Source: Clavelina lepadiformis
Lineage: Eukaryota > Chordata > Ascidiacea > Aplousobranchia > Clavelinidae
Length of the DNA: 64,000 nt
Direction: 5' to 3'
Assembly: GCF_947623445.1 (NCBI RefSeq)
Contig: NC_135248.1
Coordinates: forward strand, 2,480,001 to 2,544,000
In this document: one piece after another, positions 34,342 to 45,987 of the stretch
How positions within the stretch are numbered: the stretch's first letter is position 1
Layout of the letters: each line of letters starts with the position of its first letter
Program-made: the position numbers and the translations under genes
The notes under the pieces: model-generated
Told to the model about the DNA's origin: nothing
What the model saw: only the letters and a program-made list of their open reading frames with translations
Database searches by the model: none

Positions 34342-34420
34342 GCTTCGTAGCTCGTGTGCTTCGACACTGTATTCGGTGCTGCAGGTCACAGGTTCGATAC
34401 CCGGCCTGGGTATCAGCAGC
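34342..34420 (+). repeat. tRNA-like SINE head
   Basis: TAGCTCGTGTGCTTCG (34348-34363) and a perfect B box GGTTCGATACCC (34391-34402), with CCGGCCTGGGTATC after it. Confidence 0.6.
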
Positions 34421-34569
34421 AGCATGAAAGTCCGTAGCCTACTACACAGAGTAGGAGGCAGCACAGGGGGTCCGGCCGCACCCGGGATTCGTGGTAAGCA
34501 CTGACGATGATAATTATTTTTTATGTTGGTCGGTTAATGGTTAAGATATATATTTGAATTTTTTGGCAA

Positions 34570-34650
34570 AATAGCTCCCTGCGTTTAGCACGATTGGATA
34601 AATTTTGCCTACTGGCATGGGGGTAGCGGGTTCGATACCCAGCTAGGGCA
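34570..34650 (+). repeat. tRNA-like SINE head
   Basis: TAGCTCCCTGCGTTTAGCAC (34572-34591) and GGGTTCGATACCC (34628-34640), at roughly tRNA spacing. Confidence 0.55.
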
Positions 34651-34730
34651 GCAGACGCGTTACAATTTTTTATTCCGCCTATTGTGGTTAGACCTACAAT
34701 GAATTAGGGGGACGCCACATCTCCCCCACC

Positions 34731-34950
34731 CAAGCGATCCCACCAAGGCACCGCTACCTCACCTGCTTGGTTTAGTGGGGCTGGAATAATTTTCGTCATG
34801 GTTGCTGCTAATTTGTGGTTGTGTAGCCCCGAACCTAATCCAAGCGATCCCACCAAGGCATCGCTACCTCACCTGCTTGGTTTAGTAGGGCTGGAATAAT
34901 TTTCGTCATGGTTGCTGCTAATTTGTGGTTGTGTAGCCCCGAACCTAATC
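34731..34950. repeat. 110-bp tandem duplication
   Basis: 34731-34840 and 34841-34950 are direct copies starting CAAGCGATCCCACCAAGGCA, with two base differences that I can see. This is a recent duplication. No coding sense is apparent. Confidence 0.93.
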
Positions 34951-34959
34951 CATGCGGAG

Positions 34960-35980
34960 TAGGCTTAAATAAAGCACGCCTAATTATCTCACATATCTCT
35001 GAACTTATCTCGACTAACAACGTTGCCTCTTCTCTTAAATCTACCACGTAGCTGTATGTTTAAACCCTCACAGCCCGATTTTTGACTGCGTAAAGCCGCA
35101 GAAAATAATTGGTTCAGAGAAAACTTAAATACCTTCCAACCTGCCATCAAAAGCGAGTGTATGGTTAGTATGGTTACCGAAACGATGTTTTTTCCCCATC
35201 TACTGATATTGAGCATTTTGCTTGAACACATCACCCGTTCGTCTGCTTCGTTTTTTTAAATTCTTTTTTTGTCGGTTAAACTTTTATGGGTTTTAAGTTT
35301 TTAACGGCCGTGTTAGTAGTTACAAGCAATTGCTACCTTTACTTTTGAACATGTTTTAAGCCTTTTCGACCGTCATTTTCCCCCTTCATTAGCGCATCCT
35401 TGTCAACAACTGGCTTGATCTTTTCGTCCCCAGTCCCCACCGCGTTATTAGTAAAATTTAAATGATTGAATTGGAAATTGATCATTACAAAAGTTGAACA
35501 TTTACCGTTTGAGCAAGTCGCGCCCTAAAACGATCGTGTAAGGAACATATCTCTGCAACACAGACATCCATCTTTGTTTTGTTATCATTTAACTCAAGAT
35601 GCAGTGCTCGAAAGGAGCTGAAAAATTAGTACGTATTTATCTGACCATATGCAAGTCATTCCGGCCTTTCCGTTTCCGTTTTAACTTCCGAAATGACAGA
35701 AGCTGCAACGCCGGCATGTGACAGAGACGGATGTTACTGTACAACATCGACTGGTGCGGTACACAACCCAATATGTCACCGGCACACAACATAACTGCAC
35801 CTTGACGTTCCGAAAGGGCGAAGTAAATACAAATGTGTGAGCACGGCAAGAAGAAATGCGCAAAAACTGTCATGCTGTTGGGCATAAATAATTTTAATTA
35901 TTGAAATAACCACTGTGATGAAATTCAACAAGAATCGAAAACCAAGAAATTCATGAGTTATGTATCAGAGTCTTAAAAAG
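34960..35980. other. Non-coding stretch
   Basis: No gene recognised; short frames only. Confidence 0.4.
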
Positions 35981-35999
35981 TCATTGGTCTTAAAACAAA

Positions 36000-36254
36000 A
36001 CAGTCAGTCCCCTCCAAGCTGTAGCTGGAACCATAGCAAGCAACACCAAGCAACTGTCAAGATGGGCGGGAAACCCCCAACAGAGACAAACAACGAGGTG
36101 CAAGCCAAAAAGGATTCGAGAGCTTGATAAATTGCCAACGTTCGAAGAACTGAAAAATGCCGTAGCATTAACACCAACTCGAAAAGCCGCTGATTGGAAC
36201 GGCATCCCGGCTCATCTCTATGACCGAAAACGTATTTTTGATTTTATTAAATAA
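36000..36254 (+). mobile_element. LINE fragment (start of reverse transcriptase region)
   Basis: One frame reads VSPLQAVAG, LSRWAGN, then LPTFEELKNAVA and KAADWNGIPAHL. This is the spacing found in LINEs just before the catalytic fingers (RWAEHF ... PT.EEV..A ... KA.G.DGIPAE.). The Pro-Gly of the last motif is changed (ADWNG). No longer ORF surrounds it. It is a short decayed piece; clade not determined. Confidence 0.5.
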
Positions 36255-36259
36255 AACGT

Positions 36260-37430
36260 TAAAACACAAAACTGACTGTTCTACCTCCCACCGAACTCTT
36301 AAATAGGTCACACAGCCCGTTGTTTTAGCTCTTTAAAAGCTAATGGAAAATAGTTTTAGCCTAAAAGGAATATCTAGTACAGTACATGATCATGATGGTT
36401 GATATAATCATGAAGCTTGTCAACAACAAAGCTTCACCCCCACCACCAACCATGGCTACGACGCATCGAGAACAGCGCCCCACAAAGACCAGTCTTGTCC
36501 CTGTTCTGTTGAACGTCCACAACCATGATGTCGTGCCGCTGATACAATGACTGGTGGGCTTGTGCTGCTCCTTCACATAAACGTAACAATGATCTTCGTC
36601 TATGCCATCCATCCATCCATCCGCTCAGACAGACGCAAACATGTCCCTCCCTCTTACAGCTCGACTGGACGCCATGTCATAAACCTGGATGACAATGGAA
36701 TAACAACGTTTATTATGACGTACAATTGATCAATTGTTAATATTTCTATGGATATAATTTCAATTGTTTGACATTAAAAAATAAACTGCACAAAACATTT
36801 GGTGAAGGTGGATTTGAAACATGTAAACCTTCAGCAAAGTACAACACTACCTCTTTGGTTCAGCAAATAATACTACCAGTGGCTTTAGCTAATTGCATAT
36901 TTGGATTCGAAACAACCTTGTTTAGCACAACAATCCTACACTACAATAGTGCACAGCGCACATATACAGACGAAACCGGATAATTGTTCATCAGTGTTTT
37001 GAATAAATCATTAAACTACTTCAGATTCAAAAATTCTAAACCCAGTTCTGTTTAAGGCAACCACTTTGTCATGAACTATATATGTAGGAATGTTAACAAG
37101 ACCAATTATTGCACTGAACATAAACTGATGATGGAAGTTCAGATGTAGATGACTGTATGGGACACAACTCGTTCAAGAGCTCGAAGAAATCAAACTCTTC
37201 AAGGTGTTTGATGCCTTACCACTCTCCACAATCTCAAGTGATCTCCACTTGTGATGAGGTCACGATAATCTGATTTGGGATCAGGAATCCACATCGTTTT
37301 TCTGCACGGATATGGATGGTTAAACATGCTCTTGGCCTTGAACTCTGCCCTTTGCTCATTAAGTTAAAAAATTTGATGAAATTTAACTTGGCCATGAGCC
37401 AACAACAAAATTGATTATGCTTAGAATGGT
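36260..37430. other. Non-coding stretch
   Basis: A CCAT microsatellite of about four copies sits near 36606-36621. Minus-strand frames at 36361-36616 are open in two registers but show no domain. Nothing else recognised. Confidence 0.35.
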
Positions 37431-37439
37431 GTAATTACA

Positions 37440-38731
37440 TTCTTGGTATAAACAATCATCATCATCTTCCATTCGCCTGTTGTTCAGGCCTGGTCTTCAT
37501 CCCGAAACAAATTCACGGTCGACCAGTTGTCTGCAGCGACGCCTCCACTTTCCCCTGTCAATGGCATCCTCGATCTTCAAACCTTTCCTTTTCATATCAT
37601 CCTTCACCGTCTCTTCCCATGTTTTCTTTGCTCTTCCCCTTTTCACCTTTCCTTCAATCATCTTATGTTGTACTCTTCTTATTAAGCTCTCCTCATTCAT
37701 TCGCTCAACGTGCCCCAACCACCTCAGACGATGTCCTCTCAGATGTTCTTCAATATCTTCCACACATGTCCACCTTCTTATCACATCATTGGTAATCCCA
37801 TCTCGTAGTGTCTTACCACACATCATTCGAATCATCCTCATTTCTGTCGTCTGCATTCGCCTGATATCAGCCTTCTTCATCGCCCAGCATTCAGCTCCAT
37901 AACACATCACACTTCTTACATATGCTTTATACAGCCTTCCTTTCAGATTGGTAGAGAGTAGTCTGCCACAGAATGTACCAGATAATTCCTTAAACTTTTC
38001 CAACTAGCGCGTAATCTTGCCGTAACTGCCCTGCCAGTACTGTCATTTTCCCCTATCATATCCCCAAATAACGAAACTCCTTAACAAGCTCGATCTCATC
38101 ACTTCCCAATTTCACATATTTCTCCTCTTTTTCATCACTAATACAACCTTTACATCTGCCACATTCGTAATTCATTCCACCCGTCAGCCTTCCATTGATA
38201 CCTGAACATCTCTTATGCACCCAATACTTGCACTTTCTGCATTGAATGGAATTTCTCCCTACTCTCTTCCCATAAATTGCACATGGATCAACAGTACTGA
38301 CTACTCCCTTCGACGATTTTCTATCAATTCTCATCGCTTTGGTTTTATTGATGTTCACCTTCAAACCTTTGCTTTCCAGTGCGCTTTTCCATCTAACAAA
38401 CTTCTCCTCCACCTCTTTCCAGCTATCTCCTACGAGAACTAAATCGTCAGCATACAAGAACTCTTCCATTGTTGTTTCCAAATCATGTGTCAGAGCATCC
38501 ATAACAATTACGAAAAGCAATGGGCTTAGCACTGAACCCTGGTGGATCCCCACTTCTACCTTAAACCATTCTGACATTTCGCCTTCGATTTTCACAGATG
38601 TCTCAGCTTCCTTATACATCTCCATCACCGCTCTAACTTCTGCTAACTGACAAACTTCTTGCTCTAACTCTAACTAACTTGCTCTAACTTCTTGGTATTG
38701 GTACTTGCTCTAACTTCTTGGTATAAACAAT
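37440..38731 (-). mobile_element. 5'-truncated LINE (RTE-like) with 17-bp target duplication
   Basis: Flanked by a perfect duplication, TTCTTGGTATAAACAAT, at 37440-37456 and 38715-38731. On the minus strand, 38628-38056 encodes the reverse transcriptase core: GIHQGSVLSPLLF, then YADDLVLVGD with the catalytic YADD, then a Cys-rich C-x2-C/H insert (QCRKCKYWVHKRCSG). 38003-37497 encodes the region after it (SVMCYGAECWAM; HRLRWLGHVERMNEE; RGRAKKTWEE). One frameshift near 38003-38060 separates the two frames, so the copy is dead but young. The 3' tail is a short GAT repeat, as in RTE-type LINEs. The 5' end is cut inside the reverse transcriptase at about 38650 and followed by filler made of repeated CTTGCTCTAAC pieces. 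Confidence 0.92.
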
Positions 38732-38739
38732 GACATTTA

Positions 38740-39900
38740 TTAATGTGCTTATCTTGTACCAAGTCTTATGTGTTGATCAGATAAGTTTCTTGTTTAAAGT
38801 GAAAATATTTAAAGTAGATCAGATGAAAGTTGTTAAGACAAAATTTTAAACCAACCAAGAACTCAAGAAAGGGCAACCCACTATACATTGTGGTAGAGTG
38901 CAGGAAAACAAGCTTAATAGGCACAAAATCTTTGACCATCTTTCAATATTCTTTTATACCTGGGCTAGAACTTTTTATCAGCATTAATTGTAAAACAAAC
39001 AAAACACATAATGTACTTTCACCATTTAAGAGAAATGCATAGAATTTACCTAGCTTTGAAAGCTATGTAGGATTGCATAGAAATGACGAATTATTCAAGC
39101 AGGTAGAAATCACTAAGATCGATGAGGCCTTTGAGCTCAATTACTTTCACAACAAGCACAAACTATTGAATAAAATGAATTCAAATTAAGCGAGTATACT
39201 GAATATCTGATCAAAAGCTACAAAACGACAACAACTATATTTAATTTATCAATGTAGAAAAGGTATTATGTACTGTGATGACACCATTTTACACACAGTC
39301 ACAAACTATCTATTAATATGCAGAATATAACACACAATTCCCATTTACCTACACTGTCATCAGGTTGCTGCACAATAAACTCACGCACTTACACTTTGTT
39401 GTTGTATTCCTCGAAACTGCCAATGGTGAGTCGAAACTTGTCGCTACGTATGCTATAGCTTGCGGCATGCACCATTTATGACACGTTGTATTTGTAGATT
39501 TCTTTCAGCTTTGCTATCGAGGATATTTCTGATGATTAAATATAAGTCGGTGATGATTAAATATACATCTCAAATGAAGTGTCAGATGCAATGAATGGGG
39601 TCAGATAGGTTGTAAATCTCGTGCAATTTACAAAAAAAAATTAGAAACATCTCCTATACTGCAAAAAGAAAACAAATTTATTAAGTGAGAAGAGTATTTA
39701 TTAAGGTTGGATTGCTCTGGAGTCCAATTAATAACTTAATAAAGTTGGACATTAAACAAGATGCCACACTCGAATGCAGTCTAATGCTGTAATAACGCAA
39801 CAATGTGTCATGTAACAATCGCCAGGCTCAAAAGCATGCCAGTTTAGCGAAAGCCCGGGGAGTGCAGTTCAGTTAAAATCCGGGTGCATTTTATCTTGTT
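38740..39900. other. Non-coding stretch
   Basis: AT-rich; nothing recognised. Confidence 0.4.
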
Positions 39901-39902
39901 GG

Positions 39903-40075
39903 CTGGGGAGCCGAGTGGTTGCAGTGCTGGCCTTGCAATATTTGAAGCTTGTGTTCCAGGTTCAATACCCAGAGATGTTATTCGGTTGCAATGAACTTGG
40001 GCAAGGCATTAACGACACCTACTGCTGTTCAGTTGACCTGGATGTACAGCCGGACTGCAGAGTATGGCCATTTTC
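39903..40075 (+). mobile_element. tRNA-derived SINE
   Basis: The head has GAGCCGAGTGGTTGCAGTGC (A box) and CCAGGTTCAATACCC (B box, about 39956-39970), followed by TTGGGCAAGGCATTAACGAC, a phrase widespread in animal SINE bodies. The open frame running through it (39915-40190) is incidental. Confidence 0.7.
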
Positions 40076-40524
40076 AGAAAAATCTTGGGAGCGCCAAATA
40101 ACCAAAAAGGACAAATGCGGTGTGCAAAAATGCTCGGACGCCATGGAACTGCAAAATTACACATTAATGTACACAAATCCACTTAGTTAATCTCTAACTC
40201 AATTGAAAATTGAGTGCACAGAACTTCTGTTTAAGTTATTAAGGGCAATACAACGCACCTAAGTGCGGCAGAGAGTCTTATTAAAACCAGTATTGAGTGC
40301 GCCTATGGATATGCCAAACTCTGCAGTGTGTAAATACCTCAAGAAAACCTAGATACACAAAAGCAGCAATTTCATATTTGTTGTATTTTTAGTGATACAG
40401 AAGACTGTAAAATTTTATCATCGCCAACATGTAAAACTGAAAACAAAACTTGAACCAACACATCTCAGACACGTTGACTGTTTGCTTGCGTAAAGGGGAA
40501 AATGTCAAATAGATAAACGCTAAT

Positions 40525-40625
40525 TACTACCAGAGAGGCGTGTACAACTGTACACGTTGTGAGAAAACACAAGTGCCCGAGGGAGCAAACACATTACGGT
40601 TCTACAACACAAATCGTATCGATAT
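40525..40625 (-). repeat. Inverted partial copy of the 15117/16032 repeat
   Basis: On the minus strand it repeats ATACGATTTGTGTTGTA, GTAATGTGTTTGCTC, CGGGCACTTGTGTT and TACACGCCTCTCTGGTAG in the same order as 15117-15376. It shows the family is dispersed rather than local. Confidence 0.7.
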
Positions 40626-40854
40626 CAATGGTTGCTTCACAGCCAACAGTACGAGCTAGCTGCAAGCTGACAAACGAGCATGAGCGACTAAAATCACAAC
40701 GTAATCAAATACGTCATAAATTACGCCAGCGAGTCAAGCAATACGGCTCCCCTAAAACCAGGCGCCTTAAGTTGATTAAGTGTCATAGGCTAGAAAGGAT
40801 GTCTTATTGCTAGAATTCTACACATCTCGTTTTAGTAGGAAATATCATATTGCA

Positions 40855-41000
40855 CGAATATAGAACTGTTCACCAGGTCCATTGAACATGAGCAAGCGTG
40901 CTTTGACTTGGCCAAGGGCATTACAACGGTAATATCAAACACCGGCCGCATTATTGCGAGACTGGAGCTCAGCGCTTTATCTACTCGGTTACTAAGCCGA
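40855..41000 (-). repeat. tRNA-like SINE, decayed
   Basis: Minus-strand TTAGTAACCGAGTAGATAAAGCGC-type A box region near 40970-41000 and a degenerate B box (GTGTTTGATATTACC) near 40930, followed by TGCCCTTGGCCAAGTC, similar to the body at 39998. Confidence 0.45.
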
Positions 41001-41379
41001 AATGTTGGATACAACAAACCACTGAAAATATCACAAAATCATAATTAAAAGTGACGTATACAGTACAATTAAGCTGGAATACCTACTGCAGTCATTGATA
41101 CCTTTGTCTTGTAACACGGGCTTAAACAGAGAACTTTAGGCTTAAAACTTATATTTTTGTCTATCTTTTCGTTGGTAATTAAGCGATGTAATTTTCTATT
41201 TAATAGGTACTAAATGTTTTTCCGGAAGCGTATTTAATTAGTTGTTGGCGCCCTATGTTACGTTCAGCTCTATCCCGCTTTGCTTTCCGGTTCAAAACCT
41301 TGTCTAGACAACTTCTGCTTTTCTTGCTTAAACCAATAAAAACAAGATGCACAGAAACGTTAGGGTGGGTGGGGGGAAC

Positions 41380-41510
41380 TCATGCCGCAGTGGGAAAATC
41401 GGAGGACCTGCATAGACAAGTCGCAGGTTCAAACCAGTCACCCAGCGGAGCGGCAAGCCATCAACCGCTAACCCAGCCCAATCCTAGTGTCTAAATGCCG
41501 CGAAGCGGCG
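41380..41510 (+). repeat. tRNA-like SINE head
   Basis: CGCAGTGGGAAAATCGG (A-box-like) and CGCAGGTTCAAACCAG (B box, about 41420-41435), followed by a GC-rich body that ends in a small GCCGCGAAGCGGC hairpin. Confidence 0.5.
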
Positions 41511-41751
41511 AGTTAATTACCTTTTATTCAAAAAACTAGAACTGGGACACAAACAAAGTATAGCTGCTATGTTTTCGCATGTTGCTACCCGCCTACCTCA
41601 GTTTTTCGTAATGAACACTACTAGTTTTAGTTGGCACCTGCTAATTTATCCTAATGAACAGTGGACAAGTGGGATCAAGCGAGTGAAGCTCTCCACACAG
41701 TAAGAGTGGAGACGATTCTGAGTGCAATTGGTCGAGCAGTGATTAACATAG

Positions 41752-42276
41752 TGTAACCGGCAAATTTACAGAAGCCGATCACCTAGTCTCTTGGGCCAAC
41801 AAGGCCTGAATTCCACCCTTATTCAAAATAGAAATGCACACGTAATCTTGAAGCTGTTATATTGACCAGGTATAACGGTATAGTATATGGTAACGTGCAT
41901 GTGATTTCTACAAATACCGAACCCAGGTGGTTACTTAGCATCTGAAAGTACAGTACAAACAATAATCGTAGATACCAATAAAGTAGGTCTCAATCACATG
42001 GTTACTCAGTTTACGCATTACAACATGTACACTGACCACTACTCAAACGTACTGCATGCAACCCTCACTAAACAGGTTAGGCTAGCACAATACTGGGCCT
42101 AACAACACGGCCTCGGCTATAATTATAGCAATTTAAGACAAGAACGCGAGGCCAAACACACAATCATCAAGTTGTCCGGAATTTTGATTACCAAGCCAAT
42201 TGGAATTTTAGGTCATATAAGTCCTTATCACAAATCGTATAATTGGGAGGAACAACAGGTTAATTTGTACGTTACA
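41752..42276 (-). repeat. BEL/Pao LTR (3' LTR in element direction)
   Basis: 525 bp, TG...CA ends, apparently identical to 45988-46512. Confidence 0.93.
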
Positions 42277-42870
42277 TACCGGCCCCAGAATAACGCAGTG
42301 GAATGAAGTTATTCTCAAAGGCACGGACAAATTCGACGGCAGCGCGCAAGGCGTAACGGGTACCCAAAAAGAGGTCATTGACATAACACCACGTCTTCAC
42401 AACACTTATTAAATAAAGATCAAACACGATCACACTACAATGGTTAATAAGCTACATATGAGTAAGTGAAGAAGAAACATCTTACAAATGATCACAGCCG
42501 ATGCCAGGTTCAAGTACATTCAAATCAACAATTCAAGAGGTAATTATGTGGGTACCGTATTAACATCGGCCGTCAGTCAGTAAATCCATGGCAGGCAATA
42601 TGAATCAATAGTATCAAACTGGCAAGATAATACTAAGCATGCAAGCAACAGTGAAAATGATATAAATGGCTAGAGTAAGGCAACTAATACAGTTAACATG
42701 TGTATGTAAAATTAAAGGTGTTTTGTCCTGTGAATGGCTAAGGTATATCTAGCATTGTAATTCCGTATGTTTGCAAATAGCTGCTGGCCACCTTAGGCTC
42801 AGCTCGATTTCATGCTGCCTCCAACAGGCAGAGCTTGCGTATGTCACGCATTAATCTATTGTCCGCAGTT

Positions 42871-45800
42871 TTAACTTGGACTCTCCTTACCATCCCATCC
42901 TTGTCTGGATACGCCTCCTCGACGCGCGCTTTTGGCCAATTTCCACGTTTGTGGCTCAACAATGTTCTTTTTGCGAAAGTGCTTCCACATGGCGTAACGC
43001 CGTAGCTTGTAATTTGCAGCACAATCATAAACAACTCGGAATTTCCCTCCAGTACAACAGTGATGAGGGATGTACCATGTTCTCTTTGCATGGCAAAACT
43101 GTCCTTCTGGAACTTTCTTGGCATAGCCAGATTGCAGCAGTTCATTGATCTTCTTTTTGTACTGATCAAACAAACTTGAGTCCTTCTCAAGCTTGCGTTT
43201 CAAATATGACAACCGCTTCACAGCCAGAAAACGATTGTATGGCAAGGTGACATTGTCGGTTTTCCATAGAAGTCCCAACTGGTATCGTCCATCTTTTTCC
43301 TGAACTGATGACTTCAGTTTATGCATGGCGCGAATATCGTCAACGGAGTAAGAAAGATCTTCTGAGTCTTCATCCTCCACAAAGTCATGATCAAACATCC
43401 TTTGCATTTGGTCATGCAAGATGCGATTGTCGCAACGAACGTGGTTGACATGGCAAACGGCTCTGTGTTCGGTTGCAGGTTCTGGTCCAACCAGTGTCCA
43501 TCCCAACCCAGTTCTGACTGCTGTTGGCTGATTGGCACCTCCTTCCCTGACCGCATGAATGACATGTGCTTTCCTTGCACCGGCCCCAATGAGCAACTCC
43601 ACTCCACCAGCAGGTATGGCAGGAAATTGCAGGCCTTCAAGATAAGGATATCGTGTCACGTCCTTGTTGGTAGGTATGCTTCCCTTTAGTTTGGGCAAGC
43701 ATGAAAGTGTCATGACTTCTTCTAAATCAATGACGGCCGTTTCACTCAGACCCTGAATGCTAAGTGAAACCATCTTACTTTGTTGTGACCCCTCACCGTT
43801 TATGCATGAGATATGCAACTGAACCTTGGGTCCTTGTAACCCAAGTTGCTTGGAAAGACGATCGCCGCAGAATGAAGTGTCTGATCCTTCATCCAGGAAT
43901 GCATAGCACTCAACAGGCTTACGCATGTTGTGGCCCCATGCTCTGACAGGGACCACTTTCAGTCTCACGTTGTTTGCACCATGATGGTTGGTGTCGATCC
44001 CAAAGGATTCCACAGGCTTAACTGGTTCAGTAGAATCCTTTTCTTCTTTAGGCTTCTCCCATTCAGATGTTGACTGCATATACACATGCAGCAATGAGTG
44101 GTGCGACTTATTGCATGTCTTGCACTTCTTCGTCATTTTACAATCAGTGCTACGATGCCCTGCTCCAAGACAGTTGAAGCAGAGTCCACTATTTCTAACA
44201 AGACGGCGTCTGTCTTGAATAGATTTCTTCTGGAACTGGTCACACCTCCAAATGGGATGTTCTCCCTGGCAAACAATGCAATTCTTGTTCGACCTTCTGG
44301 TGGAGATTTCTAGGTTATCCACCCTCCTCTCGCTTCTTTCAACAGCTGCTTGAGAGGTATACGACCTAGATGTCTTCAGATTCCGTGTCTTGGGCACACG
44401 GTTGGTTTTTTCTTCTTCCTTGGCTCTGGCCATGGTTCGTCCATATATGTTGTTACAGGCGTGCATCTTCTCTTCAATGAATCCAAGCAGATGAGCAAAG
44501 GTCGGTCTTTTGCCCATCTTTATTTGTCTGTTTGTTTCATGGGTAATGCTTTCCTGCATTTTATATGGCAGCCGCTTGAAGATCTGCTTCAATGTGGAGT
44601 AGCTATCAAGCTCAGCCGCATAATCCCATGCTTCAAGCACTCTCCTGCAATTGGACATGTCATTATACAGTTTGCGGAGATCTTTCTCATCTCCCTTCAG
44701 CTGTGGTCCTTGAAACAATGACTGGAGGTGCGCCGCAACAACATCTTCGCGCCTACCAAACAAATCCTCCAATACTGTAAAGGCCTGACGCAAACCTTCT
44801 TCAGGCGGGTCAACCCAAATGCATCCCTTAATGCTTTCATGTGCTTCTCCGATGCACATGTCAATAAGATACCGTAGCTGTTGAGCAGCATCAGCAATAT
44901 GGCTTTGAATTGTCTCCTTGAAACCTTTTATGAACATGAAATAATGCAAGGGGTTGCCCTCGAACTTCTCCAACTCCCTCCTTGGCAAGGTCGATCTTCG
45001 CATCATCGATCGATTTTCTTCGATCATGCCAACCAACATCATCATGTCACGTTGATGGTCCGATGGTGCAGACTGAGATATGGGCCCCTCCTGGAACACG
45101 TCAAGTGGTCTGGAACGAGCATGCAGTTTATTTTGGCCTGCGGCTATCTTTGTTGGTGCCACAGGTATATCCTTCCTCCAGGAATGCATATCATAGGTGT
45201 TTCCCTTATCTAGTTCGTTGTATCCTGTGGGAGTAAAGGCGTTGGCAGTCGGTCTTAAAAGTGACATCCTGCCTGCTTCATCTGCTCTTGTGGCTTCTTC
45301 TGCATGGGGGACTTCATGTATCGTCAGTTCATTTGAAGTAACTTGAAATGGGTTTCCGTACGACGTGCTAGGCTTCGCCAGTCTTGCTGGAACATCTGCA
45401 AACTTCTCTGCTCCAGTATTGGATCTGGCACTTCCCACACTCGAGGCATTTAGCAGGTCGTCGTCATATTCAGCTTCCAGGGCTGCCCTTTTTACACTTG
45501 CCTCAGCCCGAGACATTGCAATTTTCAAGCTGATTTGGTTCTTCTGGATCCTTTGTTTTGCCTCAAGTCTTTTAGCTTCGGCCTTTGCTTCGGCCTCGAG
45601 TCTTTTGGCTTCGGCCTCGGCCTCGAGTCTTTTGGCTTCGGCCTTTGCTTCAGCCTCAAGTCTTTCTTCTTCGGCCTTGGCTTCAACCATATCCTGCTCA
45701 AATGTCAGCTGCGCCTCCAATCTTGCTTCTTCTGCCTCAATTTGAGCCTGTAGCAGTCTCTTCCTTCTAGCGCTTGAGCAAGCGCTAGACCTGGAAGACC

Positions 45801-45906
45801 TAGCCGACACCGAAGAACGCCGAGTTGAAGCGTCCATGTTGCACTGCCGAGTGTATACCGTATACTCCTCATCAGCTTCCCGCTGCCTTTGGCTTGGTAC
45901 CCGCAA
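42871..45906 (-). CDS. Gag-protease coding part of the BEL/Pao element
   Basis: An open frame of 1011 codons inside the LTR element. By position on the minus strand: a charged repeat RLEAEAKAEAK coiled coil at about 45540-45760, DUF1759-like gag at about 44450-45000, CCHC-type knuckles at about 44090-44290, and an aspartic protease with D-E-G-S-D-T at about 43880-43900. Short pol parts follow. BEL elements commonly express gag and pol as one polyprotein. Confidence 0.85.
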   Translation of the reverse strand: MRVPSQRQREADEEYTVYTRQCNMDASTRRSSVSARSSRSSACSSARRKRLLQAQIEAEEARLEAQLTFEQDMVEAKAEEERLEAEAKAEAKRLEAEAEAKRLEAEAKAEAKRLEAKQRIQKNQISLKIAMSRAEASVKRAALEAEYDDDLLNASSVGSARSNTGAEKFADVPARLAKPSTSYGNPFQVTSNELTIHEVPHAEEATRADEAGRMSLLRPTANAFTPTGYNELDKGNTYDMHSWRKDIPVAPTKIAAGQNKLHARSRPLDVFQEGPISQSAPSDHQRDMMMLVGMIEENRSMMRRSTLPRRELEKFEGNPLHYFMFIKGFKETIQSHIADAAQQLRYLIDMCIGEAHESIKGCIWVDPPEEGLRQAFTVLEDLFGRREDVVAAHLQSLFQGPQLKGDEKDLRKLYNDMSNCRRVLEAWDYAAELDSYSTLKQIFKRLPYKMQESITHETNRQIKMGKRPTFAHLLGFIEEKMHACNNIYGRTMARAKEEEKTNRVPKTRNLKTSRSYTSQAAVERSERRVDNLEISTRRSNKNCIVCQGEHPIWRCDQFQKKSIQDRRRLVRNSGLCFNCLGAGHRSTDCKMTKKCKTCNKSHHSLLHVYMQSTSEWEKPKEEKDSTEPVKPVESFGIDTNHHGANNVRLKVVPVRAWGHNMRKPVECYAFLDEGSDTSFCGDRLSKQLGLQGPKVQLHISCINGEGSQQSKMVSLSIQGLSETAVIDLEEVMTLSCLPKLKGSIPTNKDVTRYPYLEGLQFPAIPAGGVELLIGAGARKAHVIHAVREGGANQPTAVRTGLGWTLVGPEPATEHRAVCHVNHVRCDNRILHDQMQRMFDHDFVEDEDSEDLSYSVDDIRAMHKLKSSVQEKDGRYQLGLLWKTDNVTLPYNRFLAVKRLSYLKRKLEKDSSLFDQYKKKINELLQSGYAKKVPEGQFCHAKRTWYIPHHCCTGGKFRVVYDCAANYKLRRYAMWKHFRKKNIVEPQTWKLAKSARRGGVSRQGWDGKESPS

Positions 45907-45987
45907 GGGTTCTTTTACAACTGATCTTCTACACCTAAAGTTCTTGGTAGAAGTGACTTAAACCCGCAAGGGCTCTTGTAGAAATTA

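Noticed and set aside
37480-38650. Plus-strand frames of 75-140 codons across 37.5-38.6 kb
   Set aside because: They are antisense shadows of the LINE reverse transcriptase region.
42876-45770. Plus-strand frames of 60-126 codons across the BEL element
   Set aside because: They are antisense shadows of the gag-protease frame.
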